Source of the DNA: Bin5 sp034428435
Lineage (GTDB): Bacteria > Chloroflexota > Anaerolineae > Caldilineales > Caldilineaceae
Assembly (NCBI GenBank): GCA_034428435.1
Contig: DAOUHY010000150.1
Coordinates: 66,331-130,330 of the forward strand
Direction of reading: 5' to 3'
DNA length: 64,000 nucleotides
Under the pieces are notes generated by a model. It did not search any database, was not told the origin of the DNA, and worked only from the letters and a program-made list of their open reading frames with translations. Of this stretch, positions 18,389 through 27,005 are shown one piece after another (the first letter of the stretch is position 1; each line of letters starts with the position of its first letter). A program made the translations under genes and the position numbers.

Positions 18389-19450
18389 CTACGGGTTCCT
18401 GTGGTCAGGGCAACGGGCATTAAGCCAGTCCAGGACAGCTCCAATTGGCCGCTCCCGCCCCAAATCGTTGTGGAGTTCGTGGTAATAGCCTTCAAAGAGG
18501 CGCAGGCTCTTGTCATCAGAGCCCATTTTGGCGAAGAACTCCTGTGTTGCTGAGGGGACGACCACAGCGTCGGCCAGCCCCTGCATCATCAGGATTGGAA
18601 GGCGAACCTCGTTCGCCCGTTCACTCACTTCCTGCATCGTTTCAAAGAACTCAACGACCCAACGAGCACTACGCAGGGGGACGCCCAGCGAGTCTCTCAT
18701 GGCAATCTGGACCTCTTCCCAATCGCGGGAGAGGCTGTCCAGGGTACCGCGCTGGCGGAATGTGAGCTGGGGCTGGACGCGGTGTGTCAGCTCAAGGATG
18801 CGCTTCAGGACCCGATTTACTGGTGAGAGGTCGTGCGATTGCAGAGACGGCGAGGCGATGACGGCCAGATCTGCGGCGCCCGGAGCCTCCATCAGATAGA
18901 GAAGGCCAATGAGTCCGCCCATAGAGTGTCCGTAGAGACAGAAAGGGAGGCCGGGGTTCTCCTTGCGAGCCATAGACAGAACCTGTGTTACGCCGCTCAG
19001 GTAGTCGTGGAAACCCTGGACATAGCAACGGGCGCCGCCTGACCGACCGAAGCCCTGGTGGTCGTGGGCATATACCCTGTAGCCGGCCTGATGGAGGGCC
19101 GCGACCAGATGGCGATAGCGCCCACTGTGTTCTCCCAGCCCGTGGAGGATGAGTACGGCGCCACGCGCAGAGCCCACAGGACGCCAGCGGCTGTAGAAGA
19201 TGGGCAGTCCGCTCTCGCCGCGGAGGTAGCCGGTCGAGTGTTGGAGACTCTTGTTGGGAAGCTGTGCATTCGGAAACGAAAGGGAGTATTCCTCTTCTGA
19301 CGGACAGAATTGGACGTCGCGGTTTGAGGTGCGGCCTGGGGAGTAAAGCCCGCTTTCGGCTGTCTTGCGCTCGTTGTTCAGATGGGAAGAGGGACGGGCT
19401 GCATGGTCAACGCTTGCCTTCATAGCCTTCGCCTGACTCCTGGTCGTCAT
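18389..19450 (-). CDS. Alpha/beta hydrolase, monoacylglycerol-lipase-like
   Basis: Serine hydrolase of the Hydrolase_4/lysophospholipase group. The oxyanion region is LILHGLGEHSGRY, the nucleophile elbow is GHSMGG (about residue 173 of the longest frame), the acid is Asp in GLADAVV and the catalytic His is in YYHELHND. The frame gives 353 residues; the catalytic domain starts near residue 70. The N-terminal 65 residues are low-complexity, so the true start may be a later Met or GTG. Its 5' end overlaps the preceding GNAT-like gene by 44 nt if the first start is used. It probably acts on glycerolipids or esters. Confidence 0.85.
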   Translation of the reverse strand: MTTRSQAKAMKASVDHAARPSSHLNNERKTAESGLYSPGRTSNRDVQFCPSEEEYSLSFPNAQLPNKSLQHSTGYLRGESGLPIFYSRWRPVGSARGAVLILHGLGEHSGRYRHLVAALHQAGYRVYAHDHQGFGRSGGARCYVQGFHDYLSGVTQVLSMARKENPGLPFCLYGHSMGGLIGLLYLMEAPGAADLAVIASPSLQSHDLSPVNRVLKRILELTHRVQPQLTFRQRGTLDSLSRDWEEVQIAMRDSLGVPLRSARWVVEFFETMQEVSERANEVRLPILMMQGLADAVVVPSATQEFFAKMGSDDKSLRLFEGYYHELHNDLGRERPIGAVLDWLNARCPDHRNP

Positions 19451-20504
19451 TTTGGGTTGACCGGCCCTCGGTACCGGCGTCGCTGTCCTGCGAGGAATCA
19501 GGACTCTCCGGCGGCCAAACGGAATCGTACCTTCTTGGCTGACTTTCTTCCTGTTCTGCCGTCTCGCCGCTTGTTGCTTCCGTCTCCAGAGCTACGACCC
19601 AGCGCTGCCAAGGAGCCTGTTGCCAGTCAAGTCCCAACCTCGCTAAGGATTGCCGGGATTCGTTCATGTGGCTGTCGCTAAAGGTACGAAGCCGCAAGCG
19701 AGTGGTTTTTCCCTGGAGGGTGCTCGCCATATGGGCGACAATCTGCCGTTCTGAATCGGTGCCCCAGAGTCTGGGCGGCAGGGCGATGAGGAGACGCAGT
19801 TCATCACGCCAGCGGAACTGCTGAACGAACCCAGCCTCCGTCTCCTCCTGCAGTATGAGGAACACCTTGGAGGAGCGCAAAGTACTGGAGTGGATAGCGG
19901 CAATCATTTCAATCTCTTCTGCCGATGCCTCCGGGTAGACCGAGGGCAACAGATCGGACATGCGAGCCCCAAACCGGGCAGAGATTTGTGTGGAGATTCG
20001 AAAGCCTTCCGGAATCTCAGATGTGTCTGCCAGCGGCAACTCTCCGACCAACTGCGAGTTCTGATAGTCAGCCGAACCAAGACCGAGATCGCCAAGTACC
20101 TGGGTGACTTGGGGCGGTGAGGCGGTGGCGAAACCAAAGTAGAAGTAGGGATGGATGCCCTGGTCCTCAATGTGATCGAGGGCGGCGTCGATGAGATCTG
20201 CGAAGTCCTCACGGTTTTCTTCCACATCCAGTGGTTCGACATAGGCCCAGTCGAAGGTTCCGGCGGCATCGCCATCATACTGAACGATGACAAAACCCAA
20301 GATGCGGTCGCCCTCGGTTGCCACAAATGTATCCATCTGTTTGCCGAGAAACCTTGGACCAAACCAGTGCATAAAGAGGAAATTCCGCCACCAGCTTCCG
20401 GCGATCTGTTCCATGCTGCTGACATCGCTGGTGGTGCCTGAGACAAGCAGTTTCAGGACTTCACGAACCTGTGAGGAGGTTGCCCTTCCTATCTCAGTGG
20501 CCAT
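19407..20504 (-). CDS. GNAT-like acetyltransferase domain protein
   Basis: 365 residues. The N-terminal 165 residues look like a GNAT fold: a first helix (SSQVREVLKLL), a beta hairpin around DTFVATEGDRILGFVIVQY, and the strand AYVEPLDVEENRE, which replaces the usual VxPxxRgxGxG acetyl-CoA loop with an acidic version. A second, weaker GNAT-like half (about 170-305) is suggested by similar spacing. The last 60 residues are a charged, disordered tail (SGETAEQEESQPRR). The degraded acetyl-CoA loop makes catalytic activity uncertain. It overlaps the Nudix gene by 11 nt and the hydrolase by up to 44 nt. Confidence 0.65.
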   Translation of the reverse strand: MATEIGRATSSQVREVLKLLVSGTTSDVSSMEQIAGSWWRNFLFMHWFGPRFLGKQMDTFVATEGDRILGFVIVQYDGDAAGTFDWAYVEPLDVEENREDFADLIDAALDHIEDQGIHPYFYFGFATASPPQVTQVLGDLGLGSADYQNSQLVGELPLADTSEIPEGFRISTQISARFGARMSDLLPSVYPEASAEEIEMIAAIHSSTLRSSKVFLILQEETEAGFVQQFRWRDELRLLIALPPRLWGTDSERQIVAHMASTLQGKTTRLRLRTFSDSHMNESRQSLARLGLDWQQAPWQRWVVALETEATSGETAEQEESQPRRYDSVWPPESPDSSQDSDAGTEGRSTQNDDQESGEGYEGKR

Positions 20505-21063
20505 TCAGGTATTCCACGGCAAGCTGGATGCAGTCTCTTTCTCCGTCGTAGACCAGACGCTCCAGGGCGTCATCAGCTGAGGCCCATTCCACCTTTTGGA
20601 CTTCGATACTGTCATCTGAGAGGGTTCCTCCCACTGCCCTCAGGAGGAAGAAGTCGACCTTCTTGTAGACGCGTTCCGGAACGGCGCGGGCGTAGGTATC
20701 GAGGTACTCGTAGCGTACTGTTTTGAGAAAGGATTCGAATCTGGTCTCGAGACCGGTTTCCTCTTCGACCTCCCGCAGAGCTGCTGTCAGAGGCTCCTCT
20801 GATGGATAGAGCCGCCCCTTTGGCAGTTGCCACCGGCGGCATTCTCTGTCGGTGGCGATGAGAGCGATCTGTATTGATGTGCTGGCACTGTCCTGAAGCA
20901 GGCGGTAGGCGACTCCACCGGCGGAATGTGTGTGGCGGACCGTGTAGCTGTTGGAAGGCTCCGGCTCAGTCTCGCCGGCATCGGCGGGTATTTCAAGGTC
21001 ACACCCGTCCCCATGGGCCGAGGCGTACTTGTCTGCTTTCAGAAAGTCCCTTTGAGACTTCAT
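20494..21063 (-). CDS. Nudix hydrolase
   Basis: Nucleoside-diphosphate-X pyrophosphohydrolase domain, 189 residues. The Nudix box is GRLYPSEEPLTAALREVEEE followed by TG (about residues 102-123), fitting Gx5Ex7REUxEExGU apart from a Leu two positions from the start. It is preceded by GGVAYRLLQ and followed by the strand LVYDGERD. The N-terminal 45 residues are polar and not part of the fold. It may clean up oxidised or toxic nucleotides. It is the first gene of a three-gene minus-strand run with the GNAT-like and hydrolase genes, which overlap in series. Confidence 0.86.
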   Translation of the reverse strand: MKSQRDFLKADKYASAHGDGCDLEIPADAGETEPEPSNSYTVRHTHSAGGVAYRLLQDSASTSIQIALIATDRECRRWQLPKGRLYPSEEPLTAALREVEEETGLETRFESFLKTVRYEYLDTYARAVPERVYKKVDFFLLRAVGGTLSDDSIEVQKVEWASADDALERLVYDGERDCIQLAVEYLNGH

Positions 21064-21290
21064 CGAAGTCCTTTCAGAGAAAGGTAGTGTGCGTTCAAGG
21101 TGAGGATCCGGATCTCCTGCTAATTGTGCAGTTCGTATTTCGAATTGGGTAATGGCGAATCAGAGTGGCGTAATACCATAATGTAATTCGCGAGATAAAT
21201 CTTTGTGAAAAGCGGGAAATACATTAGCACTGCGATTGAAGGATGGAATTCCGCTTCGTGTTTCTGCAGCCCGAACGGTCGAGGCATTTC

Positions 21291-21842
21291 TTACTCAGAT
21301 TGTGTATCAAGTGCTGTGACGCCCTCTGAAACAGTTGCAGCGAGGCCGCGCGCTACCTGTTCCCAATTGCTCGGAGGGAATTGTGCGAGTTGACGGGGCA
21401 GGAGCGGCGGAGTGGTAAATGGCAGCGCTCCCACCAACTCAGCATGCGACCACACGGTGCGGGCGCGTGCCAAGACTACGTGAATCTCCATCCACTTAGA
21501 AAGCAATACAAGCCACTGTGCCAGCGCTTCGCCGGCGCCAACCGCCGGCAATGCAGCCGGGGCGTCGGAAGCGAACCGGAAGGCGATAGCGCCGTCCTGG
21601 TCGATCCAAAGGCGCTGGGGAATTACCGGACCTGGCGACAGTTGCGCAGTGGTCCAGCGTGCGAAGTGGCTGTGCAAAATCGAGATAATCGGTGGATTCA
21701 GCCACTCCGCCGCGGTGGCGATGGGCCGGCTCAGAGGAGGGTGGAGAGGGGAGTTTTTGAGTGCGTTGTCGTCGTCGTACCAGTACCACATTGCCATGGC
21801 AAGTGCTCTGTCTCTCGAGGAATCCGATTCGTGCCCTGACAT
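21291..21842 (-). CDS. Unknown protein (183 aa)
   Basis: I do not recognise this protein. I placed the start at ATG 21842 because the sequence before it (open to 21923) is Arg/Gln-rich and not protein-like. Features are Trp- and Pro-rich segments, an AEWLNPPIISILHSHF block, and LWIDQDGAIAFRFA (about residues 80-93), which superficially resembles a kinase DxDG strand but has no kinase context. There is no signal peptide or membrane helix. It runs in the same direction as the Nudix gene but is 227 nt away. Confidence 0.5.
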   Translation of the reverse strand: MSGHESDSSRDRALAMAMWYWYDDDNALKNSPLHPPLSRPIATAAEWLNPPIISILHSHFARWTTAQLSPGPVIPQRLWIDQDGAIAFRFASDAPAALPAVGAGEALAQWLVLLSKWMEIHVVLARARTVWSHAELVGALPFTTPPLLPRQLAQFPPSNWEQVARGLAATVSEGVTALDTQSE

Positions 21843-22278
21843 GGAGTATCCACGCGGCCGTCTTCTAGCATCAGACTGCGTCCAGCAGTCCCCTTCGGGA
21901 CGCTCCTGCGAGGGCTGGCCCAATCAGACTTTATGGTGCTCAAGTATTGAGTGTTCGCCCATCAATCTGAAACATGAACTGGCACAGATCATATCACAGT
22001 CATTGGAAATCCGCAGACCGAAAGGCTGAAGAGAGAGTCTCTGGCAGCTTAAGTTTGACCCTGTTTTCATTCACTCAGATCGACGCATTGCCCTGGTTTT
22101 CTTTGGTGCCGCGACCGCGGTCAGGCTGGGATTTTGACGTGCCGACTTCTGGGATAACGCGGCCAAGGCACGTTTGAGGGATGCCGCCGGGAGTTGGAGA
22201 GGGGGATCAACTGAGGTATGATTCAGGTTCTGTGCAAGTTACAGGTAGTTCACCCAGCAAGAGGGAAATTCCACGCAA
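21843..22278. other. Divergent intergenic region, no gene seen
   Basis: 436 nt between divergent starts (unknown protein on minus, ribonuclease D on plus). I see no gene and no strong inverted repeat. It should hold both promoters, but none is clear enough to annotate. Confidence 0.5.
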
Positions 22279-23496
22279 GTGACTCGAAAAAGGCCGGCGA
22301 ACGGGCGCCAGACATCGATCGCGCCGCCGCAGCTAGTGCAGTCGCCGACGCAGTATAAGCAGTTTCTGAAGCACATTTCCGACCAGCCGTGGCTGGCGCT
22401 GGATACTGAGAGCGACAGCCTCTTCCGCTACGCCCCCAGAGTTTGCCTAATTCAGATAACTGCCCCTGCCGATCCAGGGGGGAATCATTCGTTGTCTGGC
22501 ATGAGCAACGTTGTCGACTATTTGATCGATCCCTTGCAGTTGCGAGAACTGTCTGAACTGGGAGAGGTTTTGGCTGATGACTCGACTGATGTCATTCTGC
22601 ATGCTGCTGAGAACGACATAATCACCCTACAAAGGGATTTTGACTTCCGGCTGCGGCGACTCTTCGATACACAGCTTGCTGCTCGCATTCTGGGGCGGCA
22701 GGGCGTGGGCCTAGCCAAAGTGCTAAGCGAAGAGTTTGGCGTTGTAAGTGACAAGAGAATGCAACGCACGAATTGGGGAAAGCGCCCGCTGAGCCGGGAG
22801 CAACTTACATACGCGCAGATTGACACGCACTACCTGCCTACACTACGCGCCCGCCAGATCAAAGAACTGGAAAAATGCAAACGATTGGAAGAGGCGCTGG
22901 CCGCGTTCCGGATGCTGGAGACGATCGAATACAGGCCGCCGGAGCCGCGAACTGTTTGGCATATGAAGCAGATCCGATCGGTGGATGAAAGAGATCTGGG
23001 GGTATTGCAGGCTGTCTGGGAATGGCGCGAGAAATTCGCCGAGCAAGCCGACCGGCCACCATTCAAAGTCCTTGGGGAAAGCTCCCTGATACTCTTGTCC
23101 CAGAAGCGGCCGCGTACGCTATCGTCACTCAAGGACATACATGGACTCAATTCCCGTCATATCTCATGGTTTGGCAAGGAGTTGCTGGATGCGGTGAAAA
23201 GGGGGGAGCAGTTGCCTGCGCCTCAACGGCCGACGCCGATCCGGAAAGCAGAAGCTGTTCTCACCGGAGCGGGAAAGAGGCGGTATGAAGCGTTGCGCCA
23301 GTGGCGGACAAAGACTGCAAAGGCCCGCGGTGTTGATCCCGATATTGTTTTCAGCAATGAGACCCTGCTGCAGATAGCAGCGAATCGACCTACAACCCTG
23401 GCCGAGCTGGAGAAGATTCCTGCTGTGGGGCGCTGGAAGGCTAAGACCTACGGGGATTCGCTCTTCAGACTACTTGGGCGCGACCACGGCGATTGA
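22279..23496 (+). CDS. rnd: Ribonuclease D (DEDDy 3'-5' exonuclease with two HRDC domains)
   Basis: 3'-5' exoribonuclease for tRNA 3' maturation, 405 residues. The exonuclease domain carries DTE in ALDTESDS (metal residues D42 and E44), HAAENDI (Exo II) and YAQIDTHY (Exo III, with the Tyr that defines DEDDy). Two HRDC nucleic-acid-binding domains follow (about 210-290 and 330-400), the second ending in a helix-hairpin motif IPAVGRWKAKTYG. GTG 22279 is the likely start. Length and order are typical of RNase D. Confidence 0.92.
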   Translation: MTRKRPANGRQTSIAPPQLVQSPTQYKQFLKHISDQPWLALDTESDSLFRYAPRVCLIQITAPADPGGNHSLSGMSNVVDYLIDPLQLRELSELGEVLADDSTDVILHAAENDIITLQRDFDFRLRRLFDTQLAARILGRQGVGLAKVLSEEFGVVSDKRMQRTNWGKRPLSREQLTYAQIDTHYLPTLRARQIKELEKCKRLEEALAAFRMLETIEYRPPEPRTVWHMKQIRSVDERDLGVLQAVWEWREKFAEQADRPPFKVLGESSLILLSQKRPRTLSSLKDIHGLNSRHISWFGKELLDAVKRGEQLPAPQRPTPIRKAEAVLTGAGKRRYEALRQWRTKTAKARGVDPDIVFSNETLLQIAANRPTTLAELEKIPAVGRWKAKTYGDSLFRLLGRDHGD

Positions 23497-23949
23497 TAGA
23501 CTGCGCGGCAAATCCAGGCAGCGATCTTTTCGCTTAAGCGTGTGCCGGACAGGAGAGATCTAAGGAGTTGTCGGCAATTGTCTGGCCTGGGGTTTGCAGG
23601 TCCACAGTTTTGTCAATCCTCGAGGGATCCAGGATTTCATGTAGCTCCCTCGAGGGCACCGACAGGGGGTGACCCTGCGGTGGATGGCGGGAAGGTGGGG
23701 TCAGGGAGTCGTGGCGCGACGAGGGCACACACGAGGGGTGCACCTGCGGGGGATTGGCGGGAAGGTGGGGTCAGGGAGTCGTGGCGCGTACGAGGGCACC
23801 CACAAGGGGTGCCCCTACGGGGGCATTGGCAGGATAGTGCATTCCTGGTGCTGTGGGGCTGGGCACCCACAAGGGGCGCCCCTACGATGGGATGGCCGGG
23901 TGGAAGGGGACGTCGTCGGGCTCTATGCTTGAGGGTTGATCGGCGTTGG
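23497..23949. other. Convergent intergenic region with a tandem array
   Basis: Lies between the RNase D and FtsH stops and holds no gene. The centre (23651-23899) is a four-unit tandem array, described separately. The flanks show CTCGAGG-containing inverted sequences around 23620-23655 but nothing else I can support. Confidence 0.6.
23651..23899. repeat. Four-unit tandem array, about 70-nt period
   Basis: Units begin at about 23652, 23721, 23791 and 23862 with a GAGGGCACC(C/G)ACAAGGGGTGCCCC-like block, which itself forms a GGGCACC/GGTGCCC hairpin in the better-preserved third unit. The spacers after units 1 and 2 are nearly identical (GGCGGGAAGGTGGGGTCAGG, continuing to GTGGCGCG). The spacer after unit 3 is different, so the array is decaying or mosaic. 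It sits between two convergent genes and could aid termination or be a spreading palindrome. Confidence 0.75.
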
Positions 23950-25815
23950 TCAAGCGGGTTGGAGCGCGAGTGGATTGGGTAGATCGTCTGCGTCGACGTT
24001 TCCTTCGAAAACGTCGACAAACTCCTCCTCTTCCAACGTTTCGCGTTCAAGCAAGGCCTCGGCGACGGCATCCAAACGGAGACGATGGATCCTGAGAATG
24101 TTTCGCACACGGTCGTGCTGTTCATTCACGATCCTTTGCACCTCGCTGTCCAACGCCTCGGCAACCTCCTCGCTGTAGTCGCGCTGCTCGGTCAGCTCCC
24201 TCCCCAGGAACGGATTTTCCTGCTGGCTTCCGATCTGGAGAGGCCCCATACTTTCGCTCATGCCGTACTTCATCACCATCGCCCGCGCCATGCGCGTGAT
24301 GGTCTGGATGTCGTCGCTAGCCCCGTTTGAAATGTCCCCGAATACAAGCTCCTCCGCCACGCGGCCGCCGAGGCCCACAGCGATGCGGTCGATAAAGTAG
24401 GACCGCGGCAGCAGATAGCGATCTCGCTCGGGCACGGTCAGGGTGACGCCTCCCGACATGCCGCGAGGTATAATGGAGACCTTTTGCAGCGGGTCTGCGC
24501 CCTTGACAACATGCGCGATTATGGCGTGGCCCGATTCGTGGTAGGCTACGACGCGTCGCTCGCGGTCGGTGATGAGGCGGCTGCGGCGTTCGGGGCCGCC
24601 CATAGCGATTCGCTCAATCGACTCCTGCATTTCCGTCATAGCTATCGTGCGGCGGTTGCGTCTTGCGGCCAGGATCGCGGCCTCATTGACCAAGTTTTCG
24701 AGGTCGGCGCCGACAAAACCTGGCGTCTGCCGGGCAATCAGGTCCAAGTTCACGTCGGGGTCCAGCGGTTTACCCTTGACGTGTACATCGAGAATCGCCC
24801 TTCGGCCCTGCAGGTCGGGGCGATCCATGGTGACGCGCCTGTCGAAGCGACCGGGACGCAGAAGGGCGGGATCGAGGATGTCGGGACGGTTGGTTGCGGC
24901 CACCAGAATGACGTTGGTATCGGTGCCGAAGCCGTCCATTTCCACGAGAATCTGATTCAAGGTTTGCTCGCGTTCGTCGTGCGAGCCGCCGAGACCTGTG
25001 CCGCGATAGCGCCCAACTGCGTCAATTTCGTCAATGAAGACGATGCAGGGGCTGTTGCGCTTGGCCTGCTCGAACAGATCGCGGACACGGCTGGCGCCGA
25101 CGCCGACGAACATTTCGACGAATTCTGAGCCGCTTATGCTGAAGAACGGGACACCGGCCTCGCCTGAGACGGCCTTGGCCATCAGCGTCTTGCCCGTTCC
25201 AGGCGGTCCGACCAACAGCACACCCTTGGGGATACGAGCTCCCAAGGCAACGAATTTCTGGGGTTCCTTGAGGAACTCAACGATCTCTTCGAGCTCCTGC
25301 TTTGCTTCATCGGCGCCGGCAACGTCGCTGAAGGTGACGGTGGGCCGGTCGCCGACAAACATGCGCGCTTTGCTTTTTCCGAACGAAAGGGCCTGATTGT
25401 TACCGGACTGGCTTTGTCGGAACAGAAACAGAAACAGGCCGGCGATGAGTATGAGAGGGAGCAGGTTGATAACCAGAGCAAACCAGTTGCCCGAATTCGA
25501 AGGCGGCTGGACATTGATCTTGACCTGTGACAGTCGCTCCTCTGACACGCCCATTGCCTGCAAAGTTCGAGTCAGAGCAACGCTCTCCTCTTTGCGGCTG
25601 GCAAGGGGAGCCTCGCTGCCAGGGGAAAATATCTGTAGTCTTTCGCCGCGTACGTCTATTCGGGAAACCTCGCCCCGCTCGATCTGCCTTGCAACGTCGC
25701 TCAGACTAATGTTCTGCGGCCTCTCGTTAGGACCGTACACGTTCAGGAAGAGGGCGGCGGCAGCCACCAGAATCAGCAGGTATACGAATGCGTTTCGAGT
25801 CCAATTACCGCTCAC
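23950..25815 (-). CDS. ftsH: ATP-dependent zinc metalloprotease FtsH
   Basis: Membrane-anchored AAA+ protease, 621 residues. It has two N-terminal membrane helices (about residues 9-25 and 111-132) around a periplasmic domain. The AAA domain has Walker A GPPGTGKT (203-210), Walker B IVFIDEID and the second region of homology up to PGRFDRRV. The zinc motif HESGH is at 426-430, and the third ligand is in the GASDDIQ region. The start is GTG 25815 with GAGGAG 7 nt before it. It degrades misfolded membrane proteins and regulators. A TATACT-like -10 lies near 25855 on the minus strand, but its -35 is poor. Confidence 0.95.
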   Translation of the reverse strand: MSGNWTRNAFVYLLILVAAAALFLNVYGPNERPQNISLSDVARQIERGEVSRIDVRGERLQIFSPGSEAPLASRKEESVALTRTLQAMGVSEERLSQVKINVQPPSNSGNWFALVINLLPLILIAGLFLFLFRQSQSGNNQALSFGKSKARMFVGDRPTVTFSDVAGADEAKQELEEIVEFLKEPQKFVALGARIPKGVLLVGPPGTGKTLMAKAVSGEAGVPFFSISGSEFVEMFVGVGASRVRDLFEQAKRNSPCIVFIDEIDAVGRYRGTGLGGSHDEREQTLNQILVEMDGFGTDTNVILVAATNRPDILDPALLRPGRFDRRVTMDRPDLQGRRAILDVHVKGKPLDPDVNLDLIARQTPGFVGADLENLVNEAAILAARRNRRTIAMTEMQESIERIAMGGPERRSRLITDRERRVVAYHESGHAIIAHVVKGADPLQKVSIIPRGMSGGVTLTVPERDRYLLPRSYFIDRIAVGLGGRVAEELVFGDISNGASDDIQTITRMARAMVMKYGMSESMGPLQIGSQQENPFLGRELTEQRDYSEEVAEALDSEVQRIVNEQHDRVRNILRIHRLRLDAVAEALLERETLEEEEFVDVFEGNVDADDLPNPLALQPA

Positions 25816-26024
25816 AAAGTCTCCTCGTTTCTCAGGGTTCGCTGCACTGGGAGTATATCATAGAGACTCCCTCTACATGAAGTATTGCCATTTGTCTGAG
25901 CCTCGACTGTGTGCCAGATTCCTATCTGGCCGTCAGGGGAGATCTCTTTGGAATCGGGACATGGATTCCGGCCAGATTGGGCGGGATTCAAGTTGAGGCT
26001 TCTTTGCCCTGAACGGTCAGGCAA

Positions 26025-27005
26025 TCAGGCGCGTAACTCGCCCAGGGACCTCTCGTCCTGGCTGACGAATTCGGCGACCGGGCTTTCCACGCGTCCATAG
26101 CCGCTCCAGGTTTTGAACCCCAGAAGTGCAAGCAGTTCCGGAGAGGCATCTGCCAGCAGTTCAGGGCGGGCGCCTATGGTGAAGTTTTCCTGGGGACGGA
26201 ACTGCGGACCGCAGAAGGTGGTGAGGAGGCCGTAACGGTTCTGGGAACTGACATTGGCGCCTGTCCCGTGCCAGAGCCGCCCGTCAAATATCATCGCGGT
26301 GCCTGCCGGTCCCTCGGCTGCGAGTGTTTCGCCGTCGCAGTCCCACTGTTTGGGGGGCCGGCCTTGGAGATGACTGCCAGGAACGAAACGGGTCCCGCCA
26401 TTCTCGGCGCTGAAGTCGTTGAGCATCCACATTACGTTTACACAGACGCAGGGCGCTATCATGGGTGGAGCCGCTTCGCCCTTCAGGTTGGTGCGCTCGC
26501 GAGTAATCGAACCAACCGGAACCGGTGACGGCTCCCGGTTGACGGGGTTGGGCATCCACCACTGATCGGTATGCAGGTTCATGGCGACGCCACCGGGCTT
26601 GGCGATATTGGCTGAGTAGCTGGAAAGCAGGTAGTCGTCGCCCAGTACATGATCGACAACGGCGCGTACGCTTGCGGTGAAAAGAATGTCGCGGAAGACC
26701 TGGCCCTTATTGACCAGCATCCAGACGCGTTGATTTACGCCCCCGGCGGCAGCAGTATAGGCTTGCTGCCGCGGGCGTCCCTTCCCGTCCGTGAAGGCGC
26801 CCCACTGTTGTTTGGGGCCGCCGTCTTCGAAGGCCGCGCCCTGTTCCAGTTCGGCGGCCGCCTGTTCCTTGAGTCTCTTGAGCGCGGCTTTCACGACTAC
26901 GGGGTCTAAGGCGTTTTCAATGAGACTGTAGCCATAGTGGTCAATGTCGGACTTAGCCTGCGCGACGTTTGTAGTCGCTTTGGGCAAGGTTGAGGTGGGG
27001 TTCAT
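26025..27005 (-). CDS. Phytanoyl-CoA dioxygenase family protein (4)
   Basis: Fourth PhyH-type Fe(II)/2-oxoglutarate oxygenase, 326 residues from ATG 27005, which has AGGAG 8 nt upstream. The proximal metal pair is HTD in MNLHTDQWW (about residues 163-165), followed by VNVMWMLNDFSAENGGTRFV and a SHLQG block. The distal His is in GRLWHGTGAN (about 247). The sequence from the DIDHYGYSLIEN start motif to the end fits the family along its whole length. It is isolated on the minus strand, 210 nt upstream of ftsH, and need not be functionally tied to it. Confidence 0.88.
   Translation of the reverse strand: MNPTSTLPKATTNVAQAKSDIDHYGYSLIENALDPVVVKAALKRLKEQAAAELEQGAAFEDGGPKQQWGAFTDGKGRPRQQAYTAAAGGVNQRVWMLVNKGQVFRDILFTASVRAVVDHVLGDDYLLSSYSANIAKPGGVAMNLHTDQWWMPNPVNREPSPVPVGSITRERTNLKGEAAPPMIAPCVCVNVMWMLNDFSAENGGTRFVPGSHLQGRPPKQWDCDGETLAAEGPAGTAMIFDGRLWHGTGANVSSQNRYGLLTTFCGPQFRPQENFTIGARPELLADASPELLALLGFKTWSGYGRVESPVAEFVSQDERSLGELRA

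Noticed and set aside
18389..19450. Possible haloperoxidase or dienelactone hydrolase instead of a lipase-like hydrolase
   Set aside because: The GHSMGG elbow, HGLGEHSGRY oxyanion region and YYHELHND His region fit the Hydrolase_4/monoacylglycerol lipase group better.
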